From positions 1 to 16,985 of the forward strand of contig SVIK01000024.1 of NCBI GenBank assembly GCA_015069525.1: 16,985 nt of DNA. The letters run 5' to 3'. Below are positions 7,489 to 15,600 of this stretch, piece by piece. The notes under the pieces were generated by a model. The model saw only the letters and a program-made list of their open reading frames with translations, was not told where the DNA came from and made no database searches. Position 1 is the stretch's first letter; the number at the start of each line of letters is the position of its first letter. The stretch comes from Clostridiales bacterium (GTDB lineage Bacteria; Bacillota; Clostridia; Christensenellales; Borkfalkiaceae). A program made the translations under genes and the position numbers.

Positions 7489-7520
7489 AAGCGCTTTGAT
7501 TGTTATCAAAGCGCTTTTTT
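7488..7520 (+). terminator. Rho-independent terminator of tRNA-Trp
   Basis: 13-bp perfect stem (7488-7500 with 7505-7517), TGTT loop, and a T-run to 7520. The stem begins at the last A of the encoded CCA, so the terminator abuts the tRNA. On the other strand it lies just past the mgtC-like stop but has no T-run there. Confidence 0.9.
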
Positions 7521-7522
7521 CT

Positions 7523-8176
7523 TTAATCGTTGTCACAGCGTTCAATTGAAAGAATAAACGGATGCCGTTCTATTATCTCGTTCAAGGTAGTAGATGAAAA
7601 TTCCTTATCCGTGTTTAAAGTCGCTTTATAAACGACACGACTTTCCGTGCGCTCGATAACCAAATGATTAAAACGTTCGATTTCAAACAATTTTTTGATT
7701 TGCAAATTCTCATCGACGCTTTGTAAAAATACTATCTTCACCGAATAATATTTTTTCGAATGGAAAATGCGAATTTTCGAATTATAAATGCATTGAACCA
7801 ATATCAATAACGCAGTCGCACCAACCGCAACGATATAAAGTTCTCCTCCGCACGCCATACCCACACCTGCCGTTGCCCAAACACCCGCAGCCGTTGTCAA
7901 ACCATGTACCTCGTTGCGCTTATATACAATAATACCAGCGCCCAAAAAACCTACCCCCGCGACGATTTGCGCCGCAACACGCGCCGTATCCGCTTCATCA
8001 CCAAAAGCGTATTTTGATACAATCATCATAAGCGCCGCACCAAACGACACAATCGTATGCGTACGAATACCCGCTTCTTTATAACGTAGTTTTCGTTCAA
8101 AACCAATAAAACCACCTAAAACAACCGACAAGAGCAAGTCTAATAACGTACTTAATTGAAAAATAGGATTTAACAT
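7523..8176 (-). CDS. MgtC/SapB-family membrane protein
   Basis: Membrane protein of 217 residues. The conserved N-terminal MgtC domain (residues 1 to about 130) has four to five helices and the family motifs GGFIGFERKLRYKEAGIRTH, RVAAQIVAGVGFLGAGIIV and VHGLTTAAGVWATAGVGMACG. A soluble C-terminal ACT-like domain follows (about 140-217), as in longer MgtC proteins. Members are linked to low-Mg2+ survival and ATP-synthase or phosphate control in some pathogens; in free-living and gut Bacillota the role is mostly unknown. The ATG at 8176 is chosen because AAGGAG lies 7 nt upstream and a good promoter ends about 30 nt before it. A longer in-frame reading to 8317 runs back through the promoter into the tandem repeats and is artefactual. 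Confidence 0.9.
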   Translation of the reverse strand: MLNPIFQLSTLLDLLLSVVLGGFIGFERKLRYKEAGIRTHTIVSFGAALMMIVSKYAFGDEADTARVAAQIVAGVGFLGAGIIVYKRNEVHGLTTAAGVWATAGVGMACGGELYIVAVGATALLILVQCIYNSKIRIFHSKKYYSVKIVFLQSVDENLQIKKLFEIERFNHLVIERTESRVVYKATLNTDKEFSSTTLNEIIERHPFILSIERCDND

Positions 8177-8204
8177 ACATACGCTCCTTTTATCTATACA
8201 TTTT

Positions 8205-8233
8205 AGTATAACATTTTTATTCCAATTTGTCAA
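8205..8233 (-). promoter_or_regulatory. Sigma-A promoter of the MgtC-family gene
   Basis: Minus strand: TTGACA (8228-8233), 17-bp spacer, TATACT (8205-8210). The start is expected near 8198, about 22 nt before the ATG. It fixes the gene start and shows that the gene does not depend on read-through from the tRNA-Thr repeat array. Confidence 0.88.
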
Positions 8234-8263
8234 TACGTGAAAAATGATTAGTAGTATAAATAA

Positions 8264-8710
8264 AAAACACCGCTTGGGTGTTCTTTTGGAGCTACTAGAC
8301 GGATTTGTAAGGAGCAAAGCGACGGAATAGCGAGCCTGCGAGCGTCAGCCCGACCTCGTCCCTTTTTATTTATGTAGGAGGTCGGCGGGCATCCTATACA
8401 AAAAAGAACACCGCTTGGGTGTTCTTTTGGAGCTACCAGGCGGATTTGTAAGGAGCAAAGCGACGGAATAGCGAGCTTGCGAGCGTCAGCCCGACCTCGT
8501 CCCTTTTTTATTTATGTAGGAGGTCGGCGGGCATCATATACAAAAAAGAACACCGCTTGGGTGTTCTTTTGGAGCTACTAGGCGGATTTGTAAGGAGCAA
8601 AGCGACGGAATAGCGAGCCTGCGAGCGTCAGCCCGACCTCGTCCCTTTTTATTTATGTAGGAGGTCGGCGGGCATCCTATACAAAAAAGAACACCACTTG
8701 GGTGTTCTTT
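8264..8710 (-). repeat. Tandem array of three 141-142 bp units derived from the tRNA-Thr 3' end
   Basis: Three near-identical head-to-tail units directly downstream of tRNA-Thr, with starts at 8287, 8428 and 8570; the same frame meets the tRNA itself at 8711, so the period is 141, 142 and 141 bp. Each unit has, on the plus strand: the last 20 nt of the tRNA including CCA (exact in one copy, one mismatch in each of the other two); 43 foreign nt; a 12-nt block equal to the tRNA anticodon-stem/T-stem region (CCGACCTCGTCC); an A/T spacer; an inverted copy of the T-stem segment (GAGGTCGGCGGG); and the tRNA terminator hairpin. Copies differ by only a few substitutions and one T. No convincing ORF lies inside. 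This fills the space between tRNA-Thr and the mgtC promoter. Origin unknown. Confidence 0.93.
8683..8709 (-). terminator. Terminator of tRNA-Thr (also copied in each repeat unit)
   Basis: Stem AAGAACACC/GGTGTTCTT (9 bp) with a 5-nt loop, 2 nt past the tRNA CCA, followed on the minus strand by a run of T. The same hairpin recurs at the end of each downstream repeat unit (near 8266-8285, 8403-8426 and 8543-8568), with only a loop base changed. Confidence 0.88.
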
Positions 8711-8786
<76 letters not shown>

Positions 8787-8805
8787 ATAGCAACATTACT
8801 ATGAC

Positions 8806-8834
8806 ATTATAGTGAAATTTTCAATAAAAGTCAA
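8806..8834 (-). promoter_or_regulatory. Sigma-A promoter of tRNA-Thr
   Basis: Minus strand: TTGACT (8829-8834), 17-bp spacer, TATAAT (8806-8811), about 19 nt before the mature tRNA 5' end. The -35 lies a few bases after the T-run of the thiI terminator. Confidence 0.88.
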
Positions 8835-8837
8835 GTT

Positions 8838-8875
8838 AAAAACCGAGGATTTGCGAAAAAATTTTGCAAATCCTC
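8838..8875 (-). terminator. Terminator of the carA-thiI operon
   Basis: 10-bp stem (8845-8854 with 8866-8875) beginning 7 nt past the thiI stop codon, followed on the minus strand by GG and five T (8838-8842). Confidence 0.85.
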
Positions 8876-8881
8876 TACTTT

Positions 8882-10036
8882 TTATATTTTGATTTTTTCA
8901 ATCGACGCGAAAGCTTCCGTAATCAATCCCTCTACGTCTAATTTTGCTTCCTCTCGCATTATTTCGTCCAATTTTGGACGGATAGCAGGGAAATCAGGTA
9001 AGAATACCGTACAACAATCTTCAAATGGTAAAATAGACGTTTCATATGCCCCCATTTTTACCGATTTATCAATAATTTCGTTTTTATCAAACCCAACGAG
9101 CGGACGAAGCACGGGGAGCTGTTCCACAACCGAGTTCGACGAGGTCATACCCTCAATCGTTTGGCTTGCGACCTGTCCCAAGCTTTCCCCTGTAATCAAG
9201 CATTGTGCACCCATGCGGAGGGCGTGTCTTTCCGCGATTCGGTACATAAAACGGCGCAAAAGCGTAATCATTAATTGCGGTTTGCATTTTTCATGAATTG
9301 CTTCTTGGATATGCGTGACGCTGACGGTGTACAAATGCGTTCCGCAAGTATATTCCGATAAAATCTTCGCCAAATCCACCACTTTTTCTTTCGCTTGCAT
9401 ATTGGTATACGGATAGCTATGGAAATGCAAGCAGTCGATTTTCATACCGCGTTTCGCCATCATATACCCTGCTACGGGGCTATCAATACCGCCTGAAAGA
9501 AGCAACAAGCCCTTCCCTGCCGTACCAACAGGCATACCGTTTGCACCTTCGATATAATTGCCGAAAACGAGTGCTTTTCCATGTTCACGTATATCTACCC
9601 TTACCGTAAAATCGGGATTATGCACGTCAACTTTCAAAGCGTAAAATTGCGATAAAATCATCCCCCCAAGTTTCTTGCTAATTTCAACCGAGGTAAGCGG
9701 ATATTTTTTATCCCCGCGGTGCGATTCCACCTTAAACGTGCCTTCGTTTTTACAAATCAATTTTGCCGCTTCAAAAATAGAATCCATGTCCGAATCCGTT
9801 TCATAAGCAAGGCTTATGGTATGCGCCCCGAATACTTTTTTAAGCTTATCAATAATAGCTTCCGTTTCGTATTCTGCAAAATCGCACACCAAATAGCGCC
9901 CACTTTGCTTTACAAGCGAGCAGGAAAAATCTTTGATTGCACGCGTAAGATTGGTTTCAAACGCACGCTCGAAAAAGCCTCTATTTTTTCCTTTTAACCA
10001 AATTTCCGCATAACGGATTATAAGTACTTGTTTCAT
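8882..10036 (-). CDS. thiI: tRNA 4-thiouridine synthase ThiI (no rhodanese domain)
   Basis: ATP-dependent sulfurtransferase that makes 4-thiouridine at position 8 of tRNAs. The 384 residues hold an N-terminal ferredoxin-like region (KQVLIIRYAEIWLKGKNRG), a THUMP RNA-binding domain (about 60-165), and a PP-loop adenylation domain with LLLSGGIDSPVAGY near residue 180 and ITGESLGQVASQT near 285. It ends without the C-terminal rhodanese domain of the E. coli enzyme. That is the Bacillus-type form, which takes sulfur directly from a dedicated cysteine desulfurase, and such a gene is immediately upstream. The ATG at 10036 has GAGG 6 nt upstream. An in-frame ATG at 10048 would overlap the upstream stop by 4 nt (ATGA) and is a real alternative. 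Last gene of the operon. Confidence 0.93.
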   Translation of the reverse strand: MKQVLIIRYAEIWLKGKNRGFFERAFETNLTRAIKDFSCSLVKQSGRYLVCDFAEYETEAIIDKLKKVFGAHTISLAYETDSDMDSIFEAAKLICKNEGTFKVESHRGDKKYPLTSVEISKKLGGMILSQFYALKVDVHNPDFTVRVDIREHGKALVFGNYIEGANGMPVGTAGKGLLLLSGGIDSPVAGYMMAKRGMKIDCLHFHSYPYTNMQAKEKVVDLAKILSEYTCGTHLYTVSVTHIQEAIHEKCKPQLMITLLRRFMYRIAERHALRMGAQCLITGESLGQVASQTIEGMTSSNSVVEQLPVLRPLVGFDKNEIIDKSVKMGAYETSILPFEDCCTVFLPDFPAIRPKLDEIMREEAKLDVEGLITEAFASIEKIKI

Positions 10037-10044
10037 TTTATCCC

Positions 10045-11178
10045 TCATGAGTGCATACGACGTTTTAATTCGTTTGCAGTCTCGTTCATTATCCTTATTG
10101 TGTCTTCAACCTCTTCCTTCGTCGTTGCGTTTGAAAAGCTGATACGGAGCACGCCGTCCGCAGTTTTTTCGTCGTATCCGCAGGCAAGAACAACTTTGCT
10201 ATATCGGGTTTTCGCATTAGACGAACAAGCAGAACCCGTCCCCACGATAACGCCCTTATCCTCCAACATATGCAAAAGAATTTCTCCGCGAAGTCCCAAT
10301 GCAGAAACGCTTAGAATATAAGGCAAACCATCATCCGTAGATAATCGAACAAAAATATCTTTATCCAATCCCGACCAAAGCAAAGAATTATACTCCTTTA
10401 ACCGAGCGTAATCCTCTTTAATTCTTTCAAATTTCTCTTCGGCGGAATATTCGAATTGCTTAATACCAAACACGTTTTCCGTACCGCTACGCCTGCCAGA
10501 TTCTTGTCCACCGCCAATCAAATAGGGAGGCAACACAAGCGATTTACGCTTAATTAAACCGCCTACTCCTTTCAACCCACCGATTTTATGCGCACTCACC
10601 GAATATAAATCGATTTCCTTTGCCAAGCGGAAAGGTAATTTTCCGTACGCTTGTACCCCGTCGCTATGGAATATTACGCGCGGATTTTTTGCCTTTACGC
10701 GTTTTGCGATAGCGTTGATATCGTTAATAGAACCAAGCTCGTTATTTACGTGCATAACGGAAACGAAGCTCGTTTTATCATCGACAAGCGATAATAATTT
10801 CTCCACGTCCACGCGTCCGTCTTTTTGTAAAGGCGCGATACGCGTTTCCACCGTTCCACGATTTTTAAGTTCGGAAAAGGCAGCCGAAATAGCCGAGTGC
10901 TCCCCCGCCGTTGTCACCGCGTTTCCACGCTTCGCAAAGGAAAAAACGGCTTGGTTATCCGCTTCCGTTCCACAAGAGGTAAATACCCACTCGAAGGAAT
11001 TTTCATCGGCTACCTTGCAAAGCAAAGCGGAGCGTGCCTTTTTAAGCTCGCTCTGCAATACGTGTCCCGCTTGATATAAGGCGGACGGATTATAAAATTG
11101 ACGGAGGGCAAATTCTTCCGCCTTTCGAAAGGCCGTTTCAGAAGGCTTGGTCGTTGCCGCATTGTCTAAATAAATCAT
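10045..11178 (-). CDS. Cysteine desulfurase (NifS/IscS family), likely partner of ThiI
   Basis: PLP-dependent enzyme that takes sulfur from L-cysteine as an enzyme persulfide. The 377 residues include the N-terminal MIYLDNAATTKPS, His94 of the AGEHSA tract, HSDGVQAYGKLP near residue 171, the PLP-binding Lys198 in SAHKIGGLKGVG, and the catalytic Cys318 in GTGSACSS. Its placement directly before thiI matches the Bacillus nifZ-thiI pair, where the desulfurase serves tRNA thiolation rather than bulk Fe-S assembly; no scaffold gene such as iscU is nearby. The ATG at 11178 overlaps the stop of the preceding gene (ATGA), so translation is probably coupled. Only a weak, distant AGGAAAG precedes it. 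Partner assignment is inferred from neighbourhood. Confidence 0.92.
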   Translation of the reverse strand: MIYLDNAATTKPSETAFRKAEEFALRQFYNPSALYQAGHVLQSELKKARSALLCKVADENSFEWVFTSCGTEADNQAVFSFAKRGNAVTTAGEHSAISAAFSELKNRGTVETRIAPLQKDGRVDVEKLLSLVDDKTSFVSVMHVNNELGSINDINAIAKRVKAKNPRVIFHSDGVQAYGKLPFRLAKEIDLYSVSAHKIGGLKGVGGLIKRKSLVLPPYLIGGGQESGRRSGTENVFGIKQFEYSAEEKFERIKEDYARLKEYNSLLWSGLDKDIFVRLSTDDGLPYILSVSALGLRGEILLHMLEDKGVIVGTGSACSSNAKTRYSKVVLACGYDEKTADGVLRISFSNATTKEEVEDTIRIMNETANELKRRMHS

Positions 11179-11822
11179 ATTTGTTTCTTTTTTCTTTCCT
11201 GCATAACGTAATCGCTTTCCAGCGCGCTACGACGGGTGAATTTCATAATATTCATCAATAAATTCTCACGGCATTCCAAGATAAAAAGCTTTTTTCCACC
11301 GCTATTTACGAGAATATACATAAAGAATTTTTCTTCATCTGGTTCTTGATTGGGCGTAAAGTATACGGGTTTTACGTCGGGAGCGGATACTAAACGTTCG
11401 AACGAGCTGTTATCCACGTCACCAATTTGCAAAATATCTTCGCAGTTGATACGCTCCGCTAATTTTCTTTTATTTATATTGAAAATTTTTGCGATACGCA
11501 AATCGCCCGAAACAAAGATATAATCGTAGCTAATATTTATCCTTCTCTTTATACGAATTAAAACAACCCAAGCAACAATGAATACTAAGGTTATTCCAAC
11601 AAGCATCAACCAAAACGAGAACGCTGAGGAATAATTTGCCATAGCTGTTTCATAATTTTCAGCGCCCGCTTTGGGTTTCATGGGAATATTCCAAATTGTA
11701 AAAATGGCAAAAATAATAGCAAAAACAAGAATAACCCAAGCAACGTAGTGCAAAATCTTGTACGTACGTTCGCCTTTTTCCGCATTTCTATTGATTGCAC
11801 TTTCTTCGTAAAAAGCGTCCAT
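11175..11822 (-). CDS. Unknown two-helix membrane protein
   Basis: Not recognised with confidence; it may belong to one of the clostridial families of unknown function (DUF6106-like), but I cannot verify that. The 215 residues begin with a short polar segment. Two transmembrane helices follow, at about 25-47 (YVAWVILVFAIIFAIFTI) and 70-91 (FSFWLMLVGITLVFIVAWVVLI), joined by a short loop. The C-terminal soluble region of about 120 residues is mixed alpha/beta (INISYDYIFVSGDLRIAKIF; KFFMYILVNSGGKKLFILEC) and looks like a PH-like or bacterial-PH membrane-associated domain. AAGGAG lies 6 nt before the ATG at 11822. It sits 14 bp after carB::dapF and overlaps the desulfurase start, so it belongs to the operon. 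No catalytic motif is visible. Confidence 0.75.
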   Translation of the reverse strand: MDAFYEESAINRNAEKGERTYKILHYVAWVILVFAIIFAIFTIWNIPMKPKAGAENYETAMANYSSAFSFWLMLVGITLVFIVAWVVLIRIKRRINISYDYIFVSGDLRIAKIFNINKRKLAERINCEDILQIGDVDNSSFERLVSAPDVKPVYFTPNQEPDEEKFFMYILVNSGGKKLFILECRENLLMNIMKFTRRSALESDYVMQERKKKQI

Positions 11823-11836
11823 TACTTTCTCCTTAA

Positions 11837-12680
11837 TTAAATTTCCAAAGTTCCTTCGTAAACCGTTTTCACGTTGCCCATAAGCTCTACACTACCGTCG
11901 GAGTGGTAATTAACCGTCAAATCCCCACCGCGGAGTTTAACCGTGATATTGGTATCCTTTTCGCAATACCCTGCAAGGACTGCCGCGACGACGGCCGCAC
12001 AAGCACCCGTACCGCAAGCCCAAGTTTCACCGCTACCTCTCTCCCATACGCGCATTTTAAGCGTCACTTTATTGACTACGCGGACAAATTCGGTATTGAT
12101 ACCTTCGGGGAAATATTCGCAATTTTCAAATTCAGGGCCGATTACCGCCATATTTACAGCGTCTACTTTATCGCTGAAAATTACACAATGAGGATTACCC
12201 ACATTAACGAGCGTCACCTTGTAATCCAAACCACCAACATTAATCGTTTTTCCAACAATTTGTTCTTCTTCGAACACGGAAGGAATTTTCTTTCCGTCAA
12301 GTTCCGCTTTGCCAAGGTTTACGCTTGCAGAGTTTACTTTTCCGCTAAACGGATATACTTTTACGTCGCAAACAACGCCGTTTGCCGTTTCAATTTTCAT
12401 ATCGTTCTTGCAAACGATTCCCTTTTCATAGAGATATTTACCAAGGAAACGCACGGCATTACCACCCATACGTGCCTCTTTACCGTCGCAGTTGAAAATA
12501 CGCATCTTTGCATCGGCAACGTTAGAATTTTCAATCAAAACAATACCGTCCCCACCAATACCGTAGTGCGGGATAACGTAGTTGACTGCAATCGATTCCG
12601 GACACGTAATTTTGCCGTCGCGGTTATCAAATACGATATAGTCGTTTCCACAAGACTGCATTTTGGTGAAGTTCAACTTC
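11837..12680 (-). other. DapF-like domain within the CarB fusion (first catalytic Cys replaced)
   Basis: DapF interconverts LL- and meso-diaminopimelate with two active-site cysteines acting as acid and base. Here the substrate-contact positions are kept: Asn in GND, Asn in FNCDG, Asn in VGNPH, Asn in GINTEF, Glu-Arg in WERGSG, and CGTG. The first cysteine motif, however, reads ARMGGNAVRF, with codon GGT at 12464-12466 where TGT/TGC is expected. A cysteine sits 8 residues earlier, in FNCDG (residue 1136), and another in SCGND. Either a rearranged active site or a binding-only domain is possible. Some clostridial DapF groups might share this; an alignment would decide. Confidence 0.8.
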
Positions 12681-15600
12681 AATTTTTCCGAGCGGAGCGC
12701 GTTAATATCGACAAGCTCCGTATTATCTTCCGTAAATCTACTTGCGATAATATCAGCAAGCGCATTTGCAGTATCAAGCGCCGTCAAAACGGTGATACCA
12801 AGCAAAATTGCATGGTGATGCAAGTTAATGAAGTCGTTAATCGATTCCATATCCGTTTTACCAGTATAGACGATATAATCGATTTTGCCTTCATCCATAA
12901 GCTTGATAACGGTATCCGTTGCAGAAAGCCTGTCCACCACCGTACAAGGGAAACCAAGGTCGTTGATAACCTTCGCGGTGCCCTTCGTTGCGTACATGGT
13001 ACAGCCCAAATCACCAAATTTCTTTGCAATCGTAAGCAAATCGAGTTTATCTTGGTCGTTTACCGTCATATACACGCCAACAGGACGGCGTTCGGAGGGG
13101 TGGCACATCTTAAAGCCTGCGGAAACAAGACCTTTGAACATCGCTTCTTCAAGCGTTTTCCCAATACCCAAAACTTCGCCCGTCGATTTCATTTGCGGAC
13201 CGAGTTGCGAGTTTACGTCGTTGAGCTTTTCAAAGCTAAACACGGGCACTTTAACTGCCACGTACGGCGAAGAAGGATACAAGCCCGTGCCGTAGCCAAG
13301 CTTTTTAAGCTTCGAACCCATAATGATTTTGGTTGCAAGCTCTACCATCGGGACGCCCGTCACCTTTGAAATATAAGGAACGGTACGCGACGCACGAGGG
13401 TTTACCTCGATAACGTACAATTGTCCGCGGTATATCAAATATTGGATATTGATAAGCCCTTTCGTTTTTAATTCCAGCGCAAGTTGCGTAGAAACCTCGA
13501 TAATCTTTTCCAGCATAGAATCTTCAAGGTTAAACGGAGGATATACGGCAATCGAGTCGCCCGAGTGAATACCCGTACGTTCGATATGTTGCATGATACC
13601 AGGGATAAGCACGTCTTTTCCGTCGGAAATTGCGTCTACTTCAAGCTCCGTACCCATCAAATACTTATCGCAAAGCACAGGGTTTTCAATGCCTTGTGCC
13701 AAAATTACGTCCATATAACGGCATACGTCTTCGGGTGTGAAGGCAATCGTCATATTTTGTCCACCGATTACGTAGGAAGGACGAAGAAGCACGGGATATT
13801 CCAATTTTTCCGCCGCTTGAAGCGCTTCTTCCTTCGTCATAACGGTAAGCGCTTTCGGACGGGGAATAGCGTATTTATCAAGAAGTGCCTCAAAACGTTC
13901 TCTATCCTCTGCTCTATCCACGCTGTCTGCGGGCGTACCGAGGATACGGATACCGTGCGTATCGAAATAGGAACAAAGATTGATTGCCGTTTGTCCACCA
14001 AACGTGATGATAACGCCGTAAGGTTTTTCTACGTCAAGTACGTGTTGTACGTCTTCGGGGGTAAGCGGTTCGAAATACAATCTATCCGCCGTGTCGAAGT
14101 CCGTAGAAACCGTTTCGGGGTTATTATTGATAATCGCAACCTCGTAGCCAAGTTGCTTCAACGTCCAAACGCAATGTACGGACGAATAGTCGAACTCGAT
14201 ACCCTGCCCAATACGGATAGGACCAGAGCCGATAACGATGATGCGTTTTTTATTGCTCTTTGCGACGAAAGGTTTTGCCTCGTCATGTTCGTGCGGGTCA
14301 AACGTGGAATAGAAATACGGCGTTTTTGCCGCGAATTCAGCCGCACAGGTATCTACCATTTTATACGCAACTTTCTTGCGATAAGGCACTTTTTGTCCGC
14401 TGAGCGCCGAGATATCTTTGTCAAGATAGCCCAAACGTTTGCCCTCTTCATAGAGGGAGCGGGTAAGTTTTTGCGTAGCGAGCGCTTCTTCGTATTTAAT
14501 CAAATTGACAAATTTATTCAAGAACCATCTATCAATTTTCGTGATTTCAAACACTTCGTCAACGGACACGCCCTTCTTCAACGCCGCGTATACGGCAAAG
14601 ATACGTTCATCCGTTTTTTCGGGAAGTTTTGCAAGTAATTCTTCCTTCGTCCAATTTGCAAACTTTTTATAATTCATCGTGCTAGTGGAAATTTCCGCAC
14701 CGCGCACCGCTTTCATTATCGCCATTTCAAAGGACGTACCGATAGACATAACCTCGCCCGTCGCTTTCATTCTAGTACCAAGCTCACGCTTTGCATACAA
14801 GAATTTATCAAACGGCCACTTGGGCATTTTAACAACGAGATAGTCAATCGTCGGTTCGAAACATGCGTAGGTGTTGCCTGTCACGTCGTTTACGATTTCG
14901 TCAAGCGTATAACCAAGCGCGATTTTCGACGTCACTTTCGCAATCGGGAAACCCGTCGCCTTGGATGCAAGCGCCGAAGAACGGCTTACACGAGGATTTA
15001 CCTCGATAACCGAATATTCAAAGGAATCGGGATTTAATGCGAATTGTACGTTGCAACCGCCCTCAATGCCAAGCTCGGTAATAATAGAAAGAGCAGCCGT
15101 ACGAAGCATACTATATTCTTTATTAGAAAGCGTGACGGCAGGCGCAACTACGATAGAGTCGCCCGTGTGAATACCAACGGGGTCTACGTTTTCCATTGAA
15201 CAAACGGTAAGGCAGTTCCCTTTGCAGTCACGAATAACTTCGAATTCAATTTCTTTCCAGCCCGCAATATATTTTTCAATGAGTACCTGCGTAATCGGCG
15301 AAAGCATTAAGCCGTTATGGGAAATCAAACGGAGGTCTTCTTCATTATACGCAACGCCACCACCCGCACCGCCAAGGGTGTATGCAGGACGAATTATAAC
15401 GGGATAGCCCAATCGGTTTGCAATGTCTACGCATTCCTCAACGGTATACGCAATATCGGACGGCACGCAAGGCTGATTGATTTTCTCCATCGTTTCCTTA
15501 AAGAGTTCTCTATCTTCCGAACGGTCGATTGCCGAAAGCGTCGTACCAATCAATTTTACACCGTGCTTTTCAAGGAAACCGGATTTTGCAAGTTTGCAAC

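Noticed and set aside
8177..8317. A 47-residue N-terminal extension of the MgtC-family protein
   Set aside because: It runs through the consensus promoter and into the repeat array; the ATG at 8176 has a good AAGGAG site.
8264..8710. CRISPR array
   Set aside because: The repeats are 141-142 bp with no unique spacers, and they are clearly derived from the tRNA.
12660..12720. The CarB-DapF fusion as a frameshift artefact
   Set aside because: The frame is continuous, the linker is plausible and no stop or ribosome site for a separate dapF is visible; still listed for read-level confirmation.
11903..14638. Long plus-strand open frames (488 and 384 codons) opposite carB::dapF
   Set aside because: They are antisense shadows of a strongly conserved coding frame, with Arg/Phe/His-rich nonsense composition and no family motif.
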